From NCBI RefSeq assembly GCF_000422345.1, contig NZ_AULP01000003.1:186001-250000 (forward strand): DNA of 64,000 nucleotides, in the 5' to 3' direction. The stretch's first letter is position 1; each line of letters opens with the position of its first letter. Below the pieces are notes generated by a model, which was not told the origin of the DNA, did not search any database, and saw nothing but the letters and a program-made list of their open reading frames with translations. Below, one piece after another: positions 28,945-37,275 of the stretch. Origin of the DNA: Neomelitea salexigens DSM 19753 (lineage in GTDB: Bacteria; Pseudomonadota; Gammaproteobacteria; Pseudomonadales; Spongiibacteraceae). Both the position numbers and the translations under genes were made by a program.

Positions 28945-30360
28945 ATGGTTCCGGTAATCGCCTTAGTCGGCCGCCCCAATGTGGGCAAATCTACATTGTT
29001 TAACCGCTTAACCAAGAGCCGCGATGCCTTGGTGGCGAACTTTCCCGGGCTGACCCGCGACCGCAAATACGGCGATGCCATTCTCGGCGATCGCCATTTC
29101 ATCGTTATTGATACCGGTGGTATTAATGGTGATGAGGAGGGCATTGATGAAGCGATGGCGCAGCAGTCATTGCAGGCCATTGATGAAGCGGATGCGGTGC
29201 TGCTGATGCTGGATTCGCGTGCCGGCTTGATGCCTGCTGACCAGGGACTGGTCAACCACCTGCGTGGCTGCTCGAAGCCGGTATTTTTCGTTGCCAATAA
29301 GGTGGATGGCGCCGACCCCAATGTTGCCATGGCGGAGTTTTACCAAACTGGCGCCTCGACGATTTATCCTCTAACTGCGACGCACGGCAAAGGTGTGCGC
29401 AAGCTGATCGACGATGTTCTCGCCCTGTTTCCCGAAGCTGATGAAGCCGCCGAAAGAGAAAAGGCCACCGGTAAAAAAATAGCGGTAGTCGGCCGACCAA
29501 ATGTCGGTAAGTCCACCCTGGTTAACCGCATGCTCGGCGAAGACCGCGTTGTCGTCTACGATCAGCCGGGTACCACCCGCGACAGTGTGTACATCAATTA
29601 TGAGCGCGACGGGGAGCCCTATACCCTGATCGACACCGCAGGCGTGCGCAAGCGCCGCCACATTAACGAAGCGGTAGAAAAGTTTTCAATTGTTAAGACC
29701 CTTAAGGCCATCGATGACGCCAATGTGGTGATTTTGGTGATGGACGGTCGCGAGAATATCGTCGATCAGGATCTTCACCTGTTGGGGCAAGTTGTCGACG
29801 CCGGACGAGCGGTAGTGGTGGCGATCAACAAATGGGATGGTCTGACCAGCGATCAGAAAAATCGCATCAAGACGGAGTTGGACCGCCGCCTGCAATTCAT
29901 TGATTTTGCTGAAGTGCATTTCATTTCTGCGCTGCATGGTACGGGTGTAGGGCATTTGTATGAGTCGATAGAAAAGGCCTACCGCTCTGCAACCCAGGAT
30001 CTGCAAACCCGCCGTTTGACGATGATCCTGGAAGGGGCGGTCTACGACCATGCGCCGCCGATGATCAATGGCCGCAGAATCAAGCTGCGCTATGCCCACC
30101 CCGGTGGTCACAACCCGCCGATAGTGGTGATTCACGGCAATCAAACCAGCAAGGTGCCCAATAGCTATACGCGCTACCTGGAGAAGGTTTTCCGCCGTGA
30201 GCTGAATATGGTGGGCACGCCTATCCGCATTGAGTACAAAACGTCCGATAACCCCTACGAGGGCAAAAAGAATCAGCTTAGCAAGCGCCAAATAGACCGT
30301 AAGCGTCGTTTGGTCAGCTTTGTTAAGAAGAAAGAAAACAAGAAAAAACGCGGGCGTTAA
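28945..30360 (+). CDS. der: Ribosome biogenesis GTPase Der (EngA)
   Basis: Der is an essential double GTPase for 50S subunit maturation. Two G domains are visible: the first P-loop GRPNVGKS at residues 9-16, the second with the same motif near 183, each followed by its DTGG/DTAG and NKxD motifs. A C-terminal KH-like domain starts near 355, and the protein ends in a Lys/Arg-rich tail. Length is 471 (E. coli 490). It closes the conserved rodZ-to-der block. Confidence 0.97.
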   Translation: MVPVIALVGRPNVGKSTLFNRLTKSRDALVANFPGLTRDRKYGDAILGDRHFIVIDTGGINGDEEGIDEAMAQQSLQAIDEADAVLLMLDSRAGLMPADQGLVNHLRGCSKPVFFVANKVDGADPNVAMAEFYQTGASTIYPLTATHGKGVRKLIDDVLALFPEADEAAEREKATGKKIAVVGRPNVGKSTLVNRMLGEDRVVVYDQPGTTRDSVYINYERDGEPYTLIDTAGVRKRRHINEAVEKFSIVKTLKAIDDANVVILVMDGRENIVDQDLHLLGQVVDAGRAVVVAINKWDGLTSDQKNRIKTELDRRLQFIDFAEVHFISALHGTGVGHLYESIEKAYRSATQDLQTRRLTMILEGAVYDHAPPMINGRRIKLRYAHPGGHNPPIVVIHGNQTSKVPNSYTRYLEKVFRRELNMVGTPIRIEYKTSDNPYEGKKNQLSKRQIDRKRRLVSFVKKKENKKKRGR

Positions 30361-30392
30361 CGCGCCAATCGTCCGTGAAAAGCGTTGTGACT

Positions 30393-30785
30393 ATGTCTTT
30401 ACCTACTACGCCTGCCAATGCCGATATGGATACGCCCGAGCGTATTCGTGAGTTTGTCGAGGCGTTTTACGAGCGTTTACTGGCCGATGAGCGCTTGGCA
30501 CCCATTTTTATCGATGTCGCCAACATCGATATTCGCGAGCATTTTCCGCGGATCCAGGCTTACTGGGAGAAACTGCTGCTGGGCGGTGATAATTACCAGC
30601 GCCACACCATGAATATTCACCGTGCGCTTCACGCCAAGCAAACCCTATCGCCTGCCGATTTTGAAACTTGGCTGAGCTACTTCGAGCAAACCGCGGATAG
30701 TCATTTTGCCGGGCCCAAAACTGAGCGGGCCAAAATGATCGCCAAGCGTATCGCCACCAATATGGAGCAAGCCCTCTCGTCCTGA
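30393..30785 (+). CDS. Group III truncated hemoglobin
   Basis: This 130-residue globin belongs to the TrHb3 (Ctb-like) class. Expected landmarks are Tyr26 in the B helix (AFYERLL), the group III stretch HFPRIQAYWEKLLLGG, the probable proximal His76 in TMNIHRALH, and Trp93 in FETWLSYFEQT (G8). Group III globins are linked to NO or oxygen chemistry, but the substrate is not predictable. ATG 30393 is chosen over GTG 30375 since the extra residues are not conserved. It follows der by 32 bases on the same strand and converges on the ZIP gene. Confidence 0.88.
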   Translation: MSLPTTPANADMDTPERIREFVEAFYERLLADERLAPIFIDVANIDIREHFPRIQAYWEKLLLGGDNYQRHTMNIHRALHAKQTLSPADFETWLSYFEQTADSHFAGPKTERAKMIAKRIATNMEQALSS

Positions 30786-30798
30786 AGGGCGCCCAGTG

Positions 30799-31512
30799 TT
30801 AATGGCTAAGCATGGTGCCTGCCAGCGCCAGGCAAAATCCCATAACTGCCCCGAGTGGCGGTGCCCAGTGTTTGTCTAGCCGCGACTGCGGTGCAATATC
30901 CTGAAAAATCAGGTACAAAATCCCGCCTGAAGCGAACAGCATAATCCCACCTAAGATGCCTGGAGCATCGCCCAGGAACAGATAACCGAGTAGGCCTGCG
31001 ATCGGCCCCAGTGGCACAAAGGCATACATTATTCTCAAACTTCGGCGCGCGTTGGCGCTAATTTGATTGAGCTCGCGGTAGGCGTTAAAGCCCTCGGGCA
31101 GGTTTTGCAATCCTATCAGCAGCGCCATCAGTGCAGCCGTCGGTGACCCCTTCGCCATTAGCCCGCCCAGGGCGATCGCTTCAGGGATATAGTCGAGCAT
31201 CATCCCCATTAATTGTGGTGATTCCCGTCGCCGCAAGCCCATCGCTCTCTCAATGGCGAAAAAGCACAGGCCACCCAGCACAATGGTGGTGATGGCCAGA
31301 GCTGGTATGTCCATACCTTTCAGGCCCTCTGGCACTAAAACCAAGCTAACCGCGCCCAGTAAAATGCCGCCACCAAAGGCGATAACGAAGTGGCGGAATT
31401 CGTTCTCTAGCCAATCCGAGCCGAGGTGTTCAATGCGTGCCAACAGGCCGCCTATGGGAATGGCGAGGCCGGCCAGCCCAGCGTAGAGCATGATTTGCAG
31501 GATGTCAGACAC
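30799..31512 (-). CDS. ZIP family divalent metal transporter
   Basis: This 237-residue inner-membrane protein has about seven to eight hydrophobic segments and the ZIP-family motifs MLDYIPEAIALG and IGLQNLPEGFNAYREL in the fourth and fifth helices, which form the metal site in zinc/iron permeases. The start is GTG (bases 31512-31510), placed directly after the stop of the upstream DUF454 gene with no spacer, so translation is probably coupled. The metal transported cannot be told from sequence. Confidence 0.88.
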   Translation of the reverse strand: MSDILQIMLYAGLAGLAIPIGGLLARIEHLGSDWLENEFRHFVIAFGGGILLGAVSLVLVPEGLKGMDIPALAITTIVLGGLCFFAIERAMGLRRRESPQLMGMMLDYIPEAIALGGLMAKGSPTAALMALLIGLQNLPEGFNAYRELNQISANARRSLRIMYAFVPLGPIAGLLGYLFLGDAPGILGGIMLFASGGILYLIFQDIAPQSRLDKHWAPPLGAVMGFCLALAGTMLSH

Positions 31513-31926
31513 TTATTCAGGCTCGCTCTGCTCAGTATCCGGGGTGGGCTGGCGCAGGATATAGATACTGACTAGCGCGGCGATGCTGCACAACACGGCG
31601 CTTACCCAGGGGATTCGCACGATCAAAAAGGCGCTGCTTAACATCATTATCCACAGCACGGTGATTATCAGCGCCTTTATCTTTTTGGGAATGCCTTGCC
31701 CCTCAATGTAATAGCGAATGTATACACCGAACCAGGGGTGCTCAGTTAGCCAGTGATAGAACTTGGGCGAGCTGCGAAGAAAGCAGGCGGCGCTGAGAAT
31801 CAAAAAAGGCGATGTCGGTACCACGGGCAGCAATAAACCGATCATTCCTAATACAAATGACAGCCAGCCTATAGCGATCAGGCTATAGCGTATGACGGGA
31901 TTGCGGTGCTCGTAGGGTGACTTCAT
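31513..31926 (-). CDS. DUF454 (YbaN-type) inner-membrane protein
   Basis: The 137-residue protein has the DUF454 pattern: GWLSFVLGMIGLLLPVVPTSPF near the start, then ACFLRSSPKFYHWL and a region ending in IYILRQ, with about three membrane spans. YbaN in E. coli is of unknown function and lies near priC/apt. Here the gene is followed with zero spacing by the ZIP transporter, so the two may form a small two-gene unit. Confidence 0.88.
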   Translation of the reverse strand: MKSPYEHRNPVIRYSLIAIGWLSFVLGMIGLLLPVVPTSPFLILSAACFLRSSPKFYHWLTEHPWFGVYIRYYIEGQGIPKKIKALIITVLWIMMLSSAFLIVRIPWVSAVLCSIAALVSIYILRQPTPDTEQSEPE

Positions 31927-31975
31927 GTTGAGTGGCGGATGACCTCTGGGTTTGTTGTCTGTGGCATTTTAGCGC

Positions 31976-32006
31976 GCTGATCGTTTTTGTCAGCATAGTG
32001 ATCAGC
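31976..32006. promoter_or_regulatory. Inverted repeat upstream of the DUF35 gene
   Basis: GCTGATC (31976-31982) and GATCAGC (32000-32006) are a perfect seven-base inverted repeat 17 bases apart, in the 209-base gap between the divergent DUF454 and DUF35 genes. It could be a regulator site serving both directions. The rest of this gap shows no clear sigma-70 promoter and no KstR-like palindrome that I recognise. Confidence 0.3.
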
Positions 32007-32135
32007 TGCGACATTGTCTGGTTTACGCCTCACAGAGATACTCCTTCGGCAAGCCAAATCTGGGCCTGCTATTGCACTACCGGCCACAAGGCCTATGTAG
32101 CTGCAGTGCAGGGTACATTACCAAGGAGAGACGAG

Positions 32136-33113
32136 ATGTCTTCATCGGCTGAAATTTTAAGTCAGGCCTTTACATTGGGGTATACCTATACCCGTTCAAC
32201 CGGCCCTATTGTGGGCCAGTTTCTCACAGCGTTGCGCGACCGGAAAATGGTCGGTATCAAAGGCAGCGACGGCAAGGTTCTTATGCCGCCGGTCGAATTT
32301 GATCCAGTGAGTGCGCAAGCGCTGAGCGAGTTTGTGGATGTTGCCGATTGCGGCGTTGTGCAAACGTGGAGTTGGGTCAGTGAGCCGCGTAAGGCGCACC
32401 CCAGCGACAAACCCTTTGCCTGGGCGTTGATTAAGCTCGATGGCGCTGATACGCCCATGCTTCATTGGGTGGATGCCGGTGATGCGGCGCAGATGTCTAC
32501 GGGTATGCGTGTAAAAGCTCGCTGGGCAGAGAAAACCCAGGGCTTAATCTCCGATATCAATGGCTTTGTCCCCGAGGCGACAACGCTGAGTGAAGACTAC
32601 CAAACAAATGAGGCAGAAGAGCCTATCACGGGTATCGACTCTCCCAGCTACCTGACCTACAACTTCACTGCAGGTGGCGCGACTGCACGTTATCTGGCTG
32701 AGCTCAAGAAAGGTAAGCTGGTAGGGCAGCGCTGTCCCTCCTGTGAAAACGTGTATATTCCTCCACGCGGTAGCTGTGCTGCCTGTGGTGTGGCGACAAC
32801 CGACGAAGTTGAATTAACCAATAAGGCTACCGTCGAATCGTTCACTATCGTGTATATCCCCATTCCCAACAACCCGATCAAGCCGCCCTACGTGATTGCA
32901 AATCTGGTGCTCGACGGCGCCAATATCAGCTTCCTGCACCTGCTTAGTGAGTGTAAGAACGAAGATGTGCGTATTGGTATGCGGGTTGAAGCCGTGTGGA
33001 AGCCCGAAGAAGAGTGGGGCTATGCCATGGAAAATATCCAGTACTTCAAGCCCATCGACGAGCCCGATGTTCCGGTGGAAGAAATTGGCAAATTGAAAAA
33101 AGGGGGCCGTTAA
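32136..33113 (+). CDS. Two-domain DUF35 zinc-ribbon/OB-fold protein (Rv3521-like)
   Basis: DUF35 proteins partner thiolase-fold enzymes and bind acyl-CoA. This 325-residue protein contains two copies: an N-terminal one (about 15-150) whose zinc-ribbon cysteines are missing (GSDGKVLMPPVEFD), and a C-terminal one (about 175-310) with an intact ribbon (CPSC, 11 residues, CAAC) and OB fold. ATG 32136 has an excellent AAGGAGAG site; the open frame runs 68 codons further upstream without support. Two thiolase-fold genes follow with spacings of 1 and -1 base, so a three-subunit complex is likely. In Mycobacterium tuberculosis the same order is Rv3521-ltp4-ltp3 in the cholesterol regulon (from memory). 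Confidence 0.85.
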   Translation: MSSSAEILSQAFTLGYTYTRSTGPIVGQFLTALRDRKMVGIKGSDGKVLMPPVEFDPVSAQALSEFVDVADCGVVQTWSWVSEPRKAHPSDKPFAWALIKLDGADTPMLHWVDAGDAAQMSTGMRVKARWAEKTQGLISDINGFVPEATTLSEDYQTNEAEEPITGIDSPSYLTYNFTAGGATARYLAELKKGKLVGQRCPSCENVYIPPRGSCAACGVATTDEVELTNKATVESFTIVYIPIPNNPIKPPYVIANLVLDGANISFLHLLSECKNEDVRIGMRVEAVWKPEEEWGYAMENIQYFKPIDEPDVPVEEIGKLKKGGR

Positions 33114-33114
33114 G

Positions 33115-34173
33115 ATGCGCGATGTAGCTATTGTAGCCTTTGCCCAGTCTGATTGTGTACGCGATGCCGGCGCGCGCAACGAAGTTGAGCTGATCATGCC
33201 GGTCTTGCAGGAAGTCTACAAGCAGACGGGTATTAACAGTGCTCAGGATGTTGACTTCACTTGCTCTGGTAGTTGCGACTACCAGCAGGGCGCAGCCTTC
33301 GCATTTGTGGCGGGTGTTGACGCGCTGGGTGCCGTGCCACCCATTAAGGAGTCTCACGTTGAGATGGACGCCGCGTGGGCGCTCTATGAGTCTTGGCTAA
33401 AAATTCAAATGGGCCAGGCCGAGTCGGCGCTGATTTACGGCTTTGGTAAGTCGTCGCCAGGCGAATTGCCGATCGTACTCTCTCAACAGCTCGACCCCTA
33501 TTACTTGGCGCCGCTTTGGGTGGACACCATTGCCTTTGCTGCCATGCAGGCGCGGGTGATGCTGGAGCAGGGTTTGATTACTGAAGCCGAGATGGCTGAG
33601 GTCGTTGCGCGCTCACGCCAAAACGCGAGCAACAATCCCCACGCTCAGCTTAAGGGTGATGTCAGTGTTGATGAGCTGCTCGCCGAGCCCGAATATGAAT
33701 CTCCACTGCGTCGTCACGATTGCTGCCCAATCTCTGATGGTGCCTGTGCAATGATTATCTGCACGGTCGAGAAGGCTAAAGAATGGGGTAAGCCCTATGC
33801 TGTGATTAAGGGGATTGATCACCGCATCGAGACCCACCACATCGGCTCGCGCGATCTAACGCAATCAATCTCTACCAAACAAGCGGCTGAGGCGGCTGGC
33901 GTCGCGCAAGGGCCGGTGGATATTGCCGAGTTGTATGCGCCGTTCAGCCACCAGGAAATCATCCTGCGCCGGGCGCTGAATTTATCCGATGACACCAAGG
34001 TAAACCCGTCGGGCGGCGTGTTGGCGGGCAATGTGATGATGGCCTCTGGCCTGTCGCGCATCGGTGAAGTGGCCATGCGATTAATCAACGGTGAAGGCAA
34101 GCGCGGCGTGGCACACGCAACGTCGGGGCCGTGTCTGCAACAAAACCTGGTAACTGTACTGGAGGCCCAATAA
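33115..34173 (+). CDS. Thiolase-fold lipid-transfer protein, Ltp4-like
   Basis: The 352-residue product has the thiolase fold. It resembles mycobacterial Ltp4 in stretches such as AVPPIKESHVEMDAAWALYE, YGFGKSSPGELP, SPLRRHDCCPISDGACAM and HATSGPCLQQNLV. The usual CNxxxGS nucleophile-cysteine stretch is absent, so classical thiolysis is doubtful. By analogy with the Ltp2-DUF35 steroid side-chain aldolase, a retro-aldol role is possible. It sits between the DUF35 gene and the Ltp3-like gene, with overlaps on both sides. Family membership is sure; substrate is inference. Confidence 0.85.
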   Translation: MRDVAIVAFAQSDCVRDAGARNEVELIMPVLQEVYKQTGINSAQDVDFTCSGSCDYQQGAAFAFVAGVDALGAVPPIKESHVEMDAAWALYESWLKIQMGQAESALIYGFGKSSPGELPIVLSQQLDPYYLAPLWVDTIAFAAMQARVMLEQGLITEAEMAEVVARSRQNASNNPHAQLKGDVSVDELLAEPEYESPLRRHDCCPISDGACAMIICTVEKAKEWGKPYAVIKGIDHRIETHHIGSRDLTQSISTKQAAEAAGVAQGPVDIAELYAPFSHQEIILRRALNLSDDTKVNPSGGVLAGNVMMASGLSRIGEVAMRLINGEGKRGVAHATSGPCLQQNLVTVLEAQ

Positions 34174-35336
34174 TGGCTCAATTAGCTGCTGTGGTCGGCG
34201 TCGGTCAGACCAAATACAAAACAAAGCGCGGCGACGTATCGATCGCGGGCTTGGTTCGCGAAGCGGCGCAGAATGCGCTCAATGATGCCCAGCTAACCTG
34301 GGATGACATCGATGCTGTGATCCTCGGCAAGGCGCCGGACATGTTCGAGGGCGTGATCATGCCCGAGCTGTATCTCACTGATGCACTGGGTTGTAACGGC
34401 AAGCCAATGCTGCGCGTGCACACCGCCGGCTCGGTCGGGGGCTCCACGGCTATCGTGGCGGCATCCTATGTGCAGAGCGGCGTGTTCAAACGCATTCTCA
34501 CGGTGTCCTTTGAGAAGCAATCCGAGTCCAACGCCATGTGGGCGTTGTCCAATCCACAACCGTTTTCGCCACACTTGAATGCGGGTGCTGGCGGTTATTT
34601 TGCGCCGATCATTCGCGAGTATATGCGTCGCTCCAATGCCCCCTATGATGCGGGGATTAAAGTCGCGGTGAAAGATCGCCTGCACGGTGCCAAAAACCCG
34701 CTGGCACACCTGCAGCTGCCAGAAATTACAATGAAAGAGGTCGAAGACAGCCCCATGCTGTGGGAGCCACTGCGCTTTCTTGAGGCCTGCCCGTCGTCTG
34801 ATGGCGCTTGCGCGATGGTTATTGCCAACGAAGATCTCGCTGAGCAGTCACCGGGTAAGCCCGCGTGGATTCGCGGCGCGGCAATGCGCTCCGAGCCAAC
34901 TATGTACGCGGGTCGTGAGCAGGTTAACCCGCAAGCGGGCCGCGATTGTGCGAAGGATGTGTACAAGCAAGCGGGCATCGATAACCCTCGCAAGGACCTG
35001 GATTGCGCCGAAGTCTACGTGCCGTTTTCTTGGTATGAGCCCATGTGGCTGGAGAACCTCGGTTTCGCCGAAGAAGGTAAGGGTTGGGAGCTCACCATGA
35101 GTGGTGCCACTTCCCTGCTGGAAGGCGGCGATATTCCCTGGAACTGCTCCGGCGGTGTTCTGTCGTCGAACCCGATTGGTGCCTCGGGCATGATCCGCTT
35201 TGCCGAAGCTGCGCAGCAGGTTCGCGGTGAAGCGGGAGACCATCAGGTGGACGGTGCCAAGACGGCATTGGGTCACGCCTACGGTGGCGGCGCCCAGTTC
35301 TACTCAATGTGGGTAGTGAGCAGCGAAAAGCATTAA
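34173..35336 (+). CDS. Thiolase-fold lipid-transfer protein, Ltp3-like
   Basis: This 387-residue thiolase-fold protein begins LAAVVGVGQTKYKTKRGDVS and carries VHTAGSVGGSTAIVAASYVQ, EKQSESNAMWALS and ALGHAYGGGAQFYSMWVV, which strongly recall M. tuberculosis Ltp3 (Rv3523). In place of the thiolase nucleophile cysteine it has HTAGS. ATG 34173 overlaps the preceding stop (TAATG) and has CTGGAGG upstream. With the DUF35 and Ltp4-like proteins it probably forms one acyl-CoA-processing complex. Likely substrate class is a steroid or isoprenoid side-chain CoA ester; not shown by sequence. Confidence 0.87.
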   Translation: MAQLAAVVGVGQTKYKTKRGDVSIAGLVREAAQNALNDAQLTWDDIDAVILGKAPDMFEGVIMPELYLTDALGCNGKPMLRVHTAGSVGGSTAIVAASYVQSGVFKRILTVSFEKQSESNAMWALSNPQPFSPHLNAGAGGYFAPIIREYMRRSNAPYDAGIKVAVKDRLHGAKNPLAHLQLPEITMKEVEDSPMLWEPLRFLEACPSSDGACAMVIANEDLAEQSPGKPAWIRGAAMRSEPTMYAGREQVNPQAGRDCAKDVYKQAGIDNPRKDLDCAEVYVPFSWYEPMWLENLGFAEEGKGWELTMSGATSLLEGGDIPWNCSGGVLSSNPIGASGMIRFAEAAQQVRGEAGDHQVDGAKTALGHAYGGGAQFYSMWVVSSEKH

Positions 35337-35348
35337 CAAATGGTCATC

Positions 35349-35385
35349 AGCCATCCCCCTCAACTCGTCCCTTGGGAGGATGGCT
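35349..35385 (+). promoter_or_regulatory. Inverted repeat after the Ltp3-like gene
   Basis: AGCCATCC (35349-35356) and GGATGGCT (35378-35385) are perfect complements around a 21-base loop, starting 12 bases after the stop codon. No T-run follows, so it is not a standard terminator. It might protect the 3' end of the DUF35-ltp4-ltp3 message or separate it from the next gene. Confidence 0.35.
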
Positions 35386-35498
35386 GGGTGAGAATGGCCT
35401 TGTTACTGTGTTGGGCTAAACGCCGTTCTGGCCTGCCCGGCGATACGGTTGCGATACATCGCTGCGAGTGATCGCAGACATAACAATTAAACAAATTG

Positions 35499-35519
35499 AC
35501 GCCGCCATCGAGGCGGCGT
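35499..35519 (+). promoter_or_regulatory. GC-rich hairpin in the leader of the FadD19-like gene
   Basis: ACGCCGCC and GGCGGCGT form a perfect eight-pair stem around ATCGA, ending 20 bases before ATG 35540. Just upstream lies CAATT-AAACA-AATTG (35484-35498), a small operator-like repeat. The hairpin lacks a T-run and is close enough to the start codon to affect translation or to bound the message. The 203-base gap shows no other feature that I can support. Confidence 0.45.
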
Positions 35520-35539
35520 TGATCTAACAGGGACCCACT

Positions 35540-37171
35540 ATGAGTATGCATTTTAACCTTGCGGATTTGTTTGAAGCCGTTGCCGATAAAGTACCCAGCC
35601 GTGAAGCGCTGGTGTGTGGCAGTAGTCGTGCGACTTACGCCGAGCTGGATGCTGGCGCCAACCGTATGGCCCACTACCTGAGCAGTCAGGGGGTGAAGGC
35701 CGGCGACCACGTTGGCTTGTACATGTACAACTGCAACGAATATCTGGAAGCGATGCTGGCTTGCTTCAAAATTCGCGCGGTGCCTATCAATGTTAACTAC
35801 CGCTATGTGAAAGATGAGCTGCTTTACATCTTTGATAATGCAGACATGGTTGCCTGTGTACATCACCGCGAGTTTACACCGCATATTGCTGAAGTCCGTT
35901 CGGCGGCTAAGAAACTTAAAGTATTTGTGTCGGTGGATGACGGTAGCGATGCAGACATCGCCAGCATTGGGTCTATCGACTACGCGCAGGCCTGTGAAGG
36001 ACAGAGCGCCGAGCGCGATTTCGCTGAGCGTGCCGATGACGACTACTTTGTGCTCTACACAGGTGGTACTACGGGCATGCCTAAGGGCGTTATGTGGCCG
36101 CATAAAAATGTATTTTTTGCGGCGATGGGCGGCGGCGGTCACTTTTCGCCACTCGGCCCCTGTGAGAAGCCAGAAGATATTACCGAGCGTGTCGGCGAGC
36201 ACCCGCTGACCGGTATCGCCCTGGCGCCGTTGATGCATGGCGCATCGTGGTGGTATGCCTGTATCCAGCTGCTTGCGGGCAACAAGCTGGTGCTTAATCA
36301 CAATCGCTCCTTCGACGGTGCCGAGGTATGGCAGATCGTTGCGGACGAAAAAGTGAACGCTGTGCAGATCGTTGGCGATGCCATGGCTATCCCCCTGCTG
36401 GACGCACTCGATGCGAACCCCGACCGCTGGGATTTGTCGGCGGTATTTAACGTTGGTTCAGGCGGTGCGATCTTCTCTGAAGCCAAGCAAGAAGCCTTCA
36501 AGAAGCATTTCCCCAATGTCTTTGTTACCAACGCGTTTGGTTCGTCTGAAGGCGGCCAAATGGGCATGGATAACGGCAGCAAGAAAACGGCATCGGGACT
36601 TGGCAACGTTAGTCGTACCGACTACATGGACGTGATTATCGACGAGCCAGACCAACCGCGTCGTCACGCTGAGCTCGGCGAAACCGGAATCTTTGCTCGC
36701 GCGGGTTACATCCCAATGGGCTACTACAATGACCCTGAAAAAACCGCCAAGACCTTCGTTGAGGTGGACGGTAAAACCTGGTTGTTGACGGGTGATGCCG
36801 CCAAGCTGGAAGAAGATGGTTCAATTACTGTCTTCGGTCGCGGCTCAAACTGCATTAACAGCGGTGGTGAGAAAATCTTCCCGGAAGAAGTTGAAGACGC
36901 GCTTAAGGCCCACGACGGTGTTTTCGATGCACTGGTTATTGGTGTTCCCGACGAGCGTTGGGGTAGCCGCGTGAGTGCGGTTATTCAGGCGCGCGAGGGT
37001 GTCGACCTCGACCTTAAGAATGTTCAAGAGCATTGCCGCAAACACGTGGCGGGTTACAAGGTGCCACGCGAGGTACATATCATTGCAGAAATTCCTCGCG
37101 CCCCCAGCGGCAAGCCCGACTATAAAACAGCAAAAGCCTTTGCGCTGAGTGGTGAGGGACAGGTTTCCTGA
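35540..37171 (+). CDS. FadD19-like acyl-CoA synthetase
   Basis: This 543-residue ANL-family enzyme activates a carboxylic acid as acyl-CoA through an acyl-adenylate. The AMP-binding P-loop YTGGTTGMPKG is at 173-183, FGSSEGGQMG near 334, the hinge region INSGGEKIFPEEVE near 450 and the adenylation lysine in SGKPDYK near the C-terminus. Many stretches agree with M. tuberculosis FadD19, the synthetase for C24-branched sterol side chains, including DGSDAD and VFDALVIGVPDERWG. It begins a second transcription block after a 203-base gap. Family certain, steroid substrate probable by context. Confidence 0.88.
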   Translation: MSMHFNLADLFEAVADKVPSREALVCGSSRATYAELDAGANRMAHYLSSQGVKAGDHVGLYMYNCNEYLEAMLACFKIRAVPINVNYRYVKDELLYIFDNADMVACVHHREFTPHIAEVRSAAKKLKVFVSVDDGSDADIASIGSIDYAQACEGQSAERDFAERADDDYFVLYTGGTTGMPKGVMWPHKNVFFAAMGGGGHFSPLGPCEKPEDITERVGEHPLTGIALAPLMHGASWWYACIQLLAGNKLVLNHNRSFDGAEVWQIVADEKVNAVQIVGDAMAIPLLDALDANPDRWDLSAVFNVGSGGAIFSEAKQEAFKKHFPNVFVTNAFGSSEGGQMGMDNGSKKTASGLGNVSRTDYMDVIIDEPDQPRRHAELGETGIFARAGYIPMGYYNDPEKTAKTFVEVDGKTWLLTGDAAKLEEDGSITVFGRGSNCINSGGEKIFPEEVEDALKAHDGVFDALVIGVPDERWGSRVSAVIQAREGVDLDLKNVQEHCRKHVAGYKVPREVHIIAEIPRAPSGKPDYKTAKAFALSGEGQVS

Positions 37172-37275
37172 CCCTTGGGCCGGGGTGGCGATGCTACTCC
37201 GGCACACTCTGCCCGCACTCATGGCCGCTGCTTTTCACTTATTCTCATAACAATGAATTGCGAATGGAGCCAATC

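Noticed and set aside
29686-30291. 201-codon open frame on the - strand inside der
   Set aside because: Shadow of the second G domain and KH domain of Der; codon composition follows the complementary gene.
31932-32135. N-terminal extension of the DUF35 frame (68 codons)
   Set aside because: No ribosome site, hydrophobic and Cys-rich unlike DUF35, while ATG 32136 has AAGGAGAG upstream and starts before the first recognisable domain.
32007-32135. KstR-type operator upstream of the DUF35 gene
   Set aside because: I looked for a symmetric AAC/GTT-type site as in the actinobacterial KstR regulon and found none that I could support.
35360-36301. 313-codon open frame on the - strand over the start of the FadD19-like gene
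   Set aside because: Long, but it runs antisense through conserved AMP-binding motifs, has no domain, and would destroy the control gap. Treated as chance.
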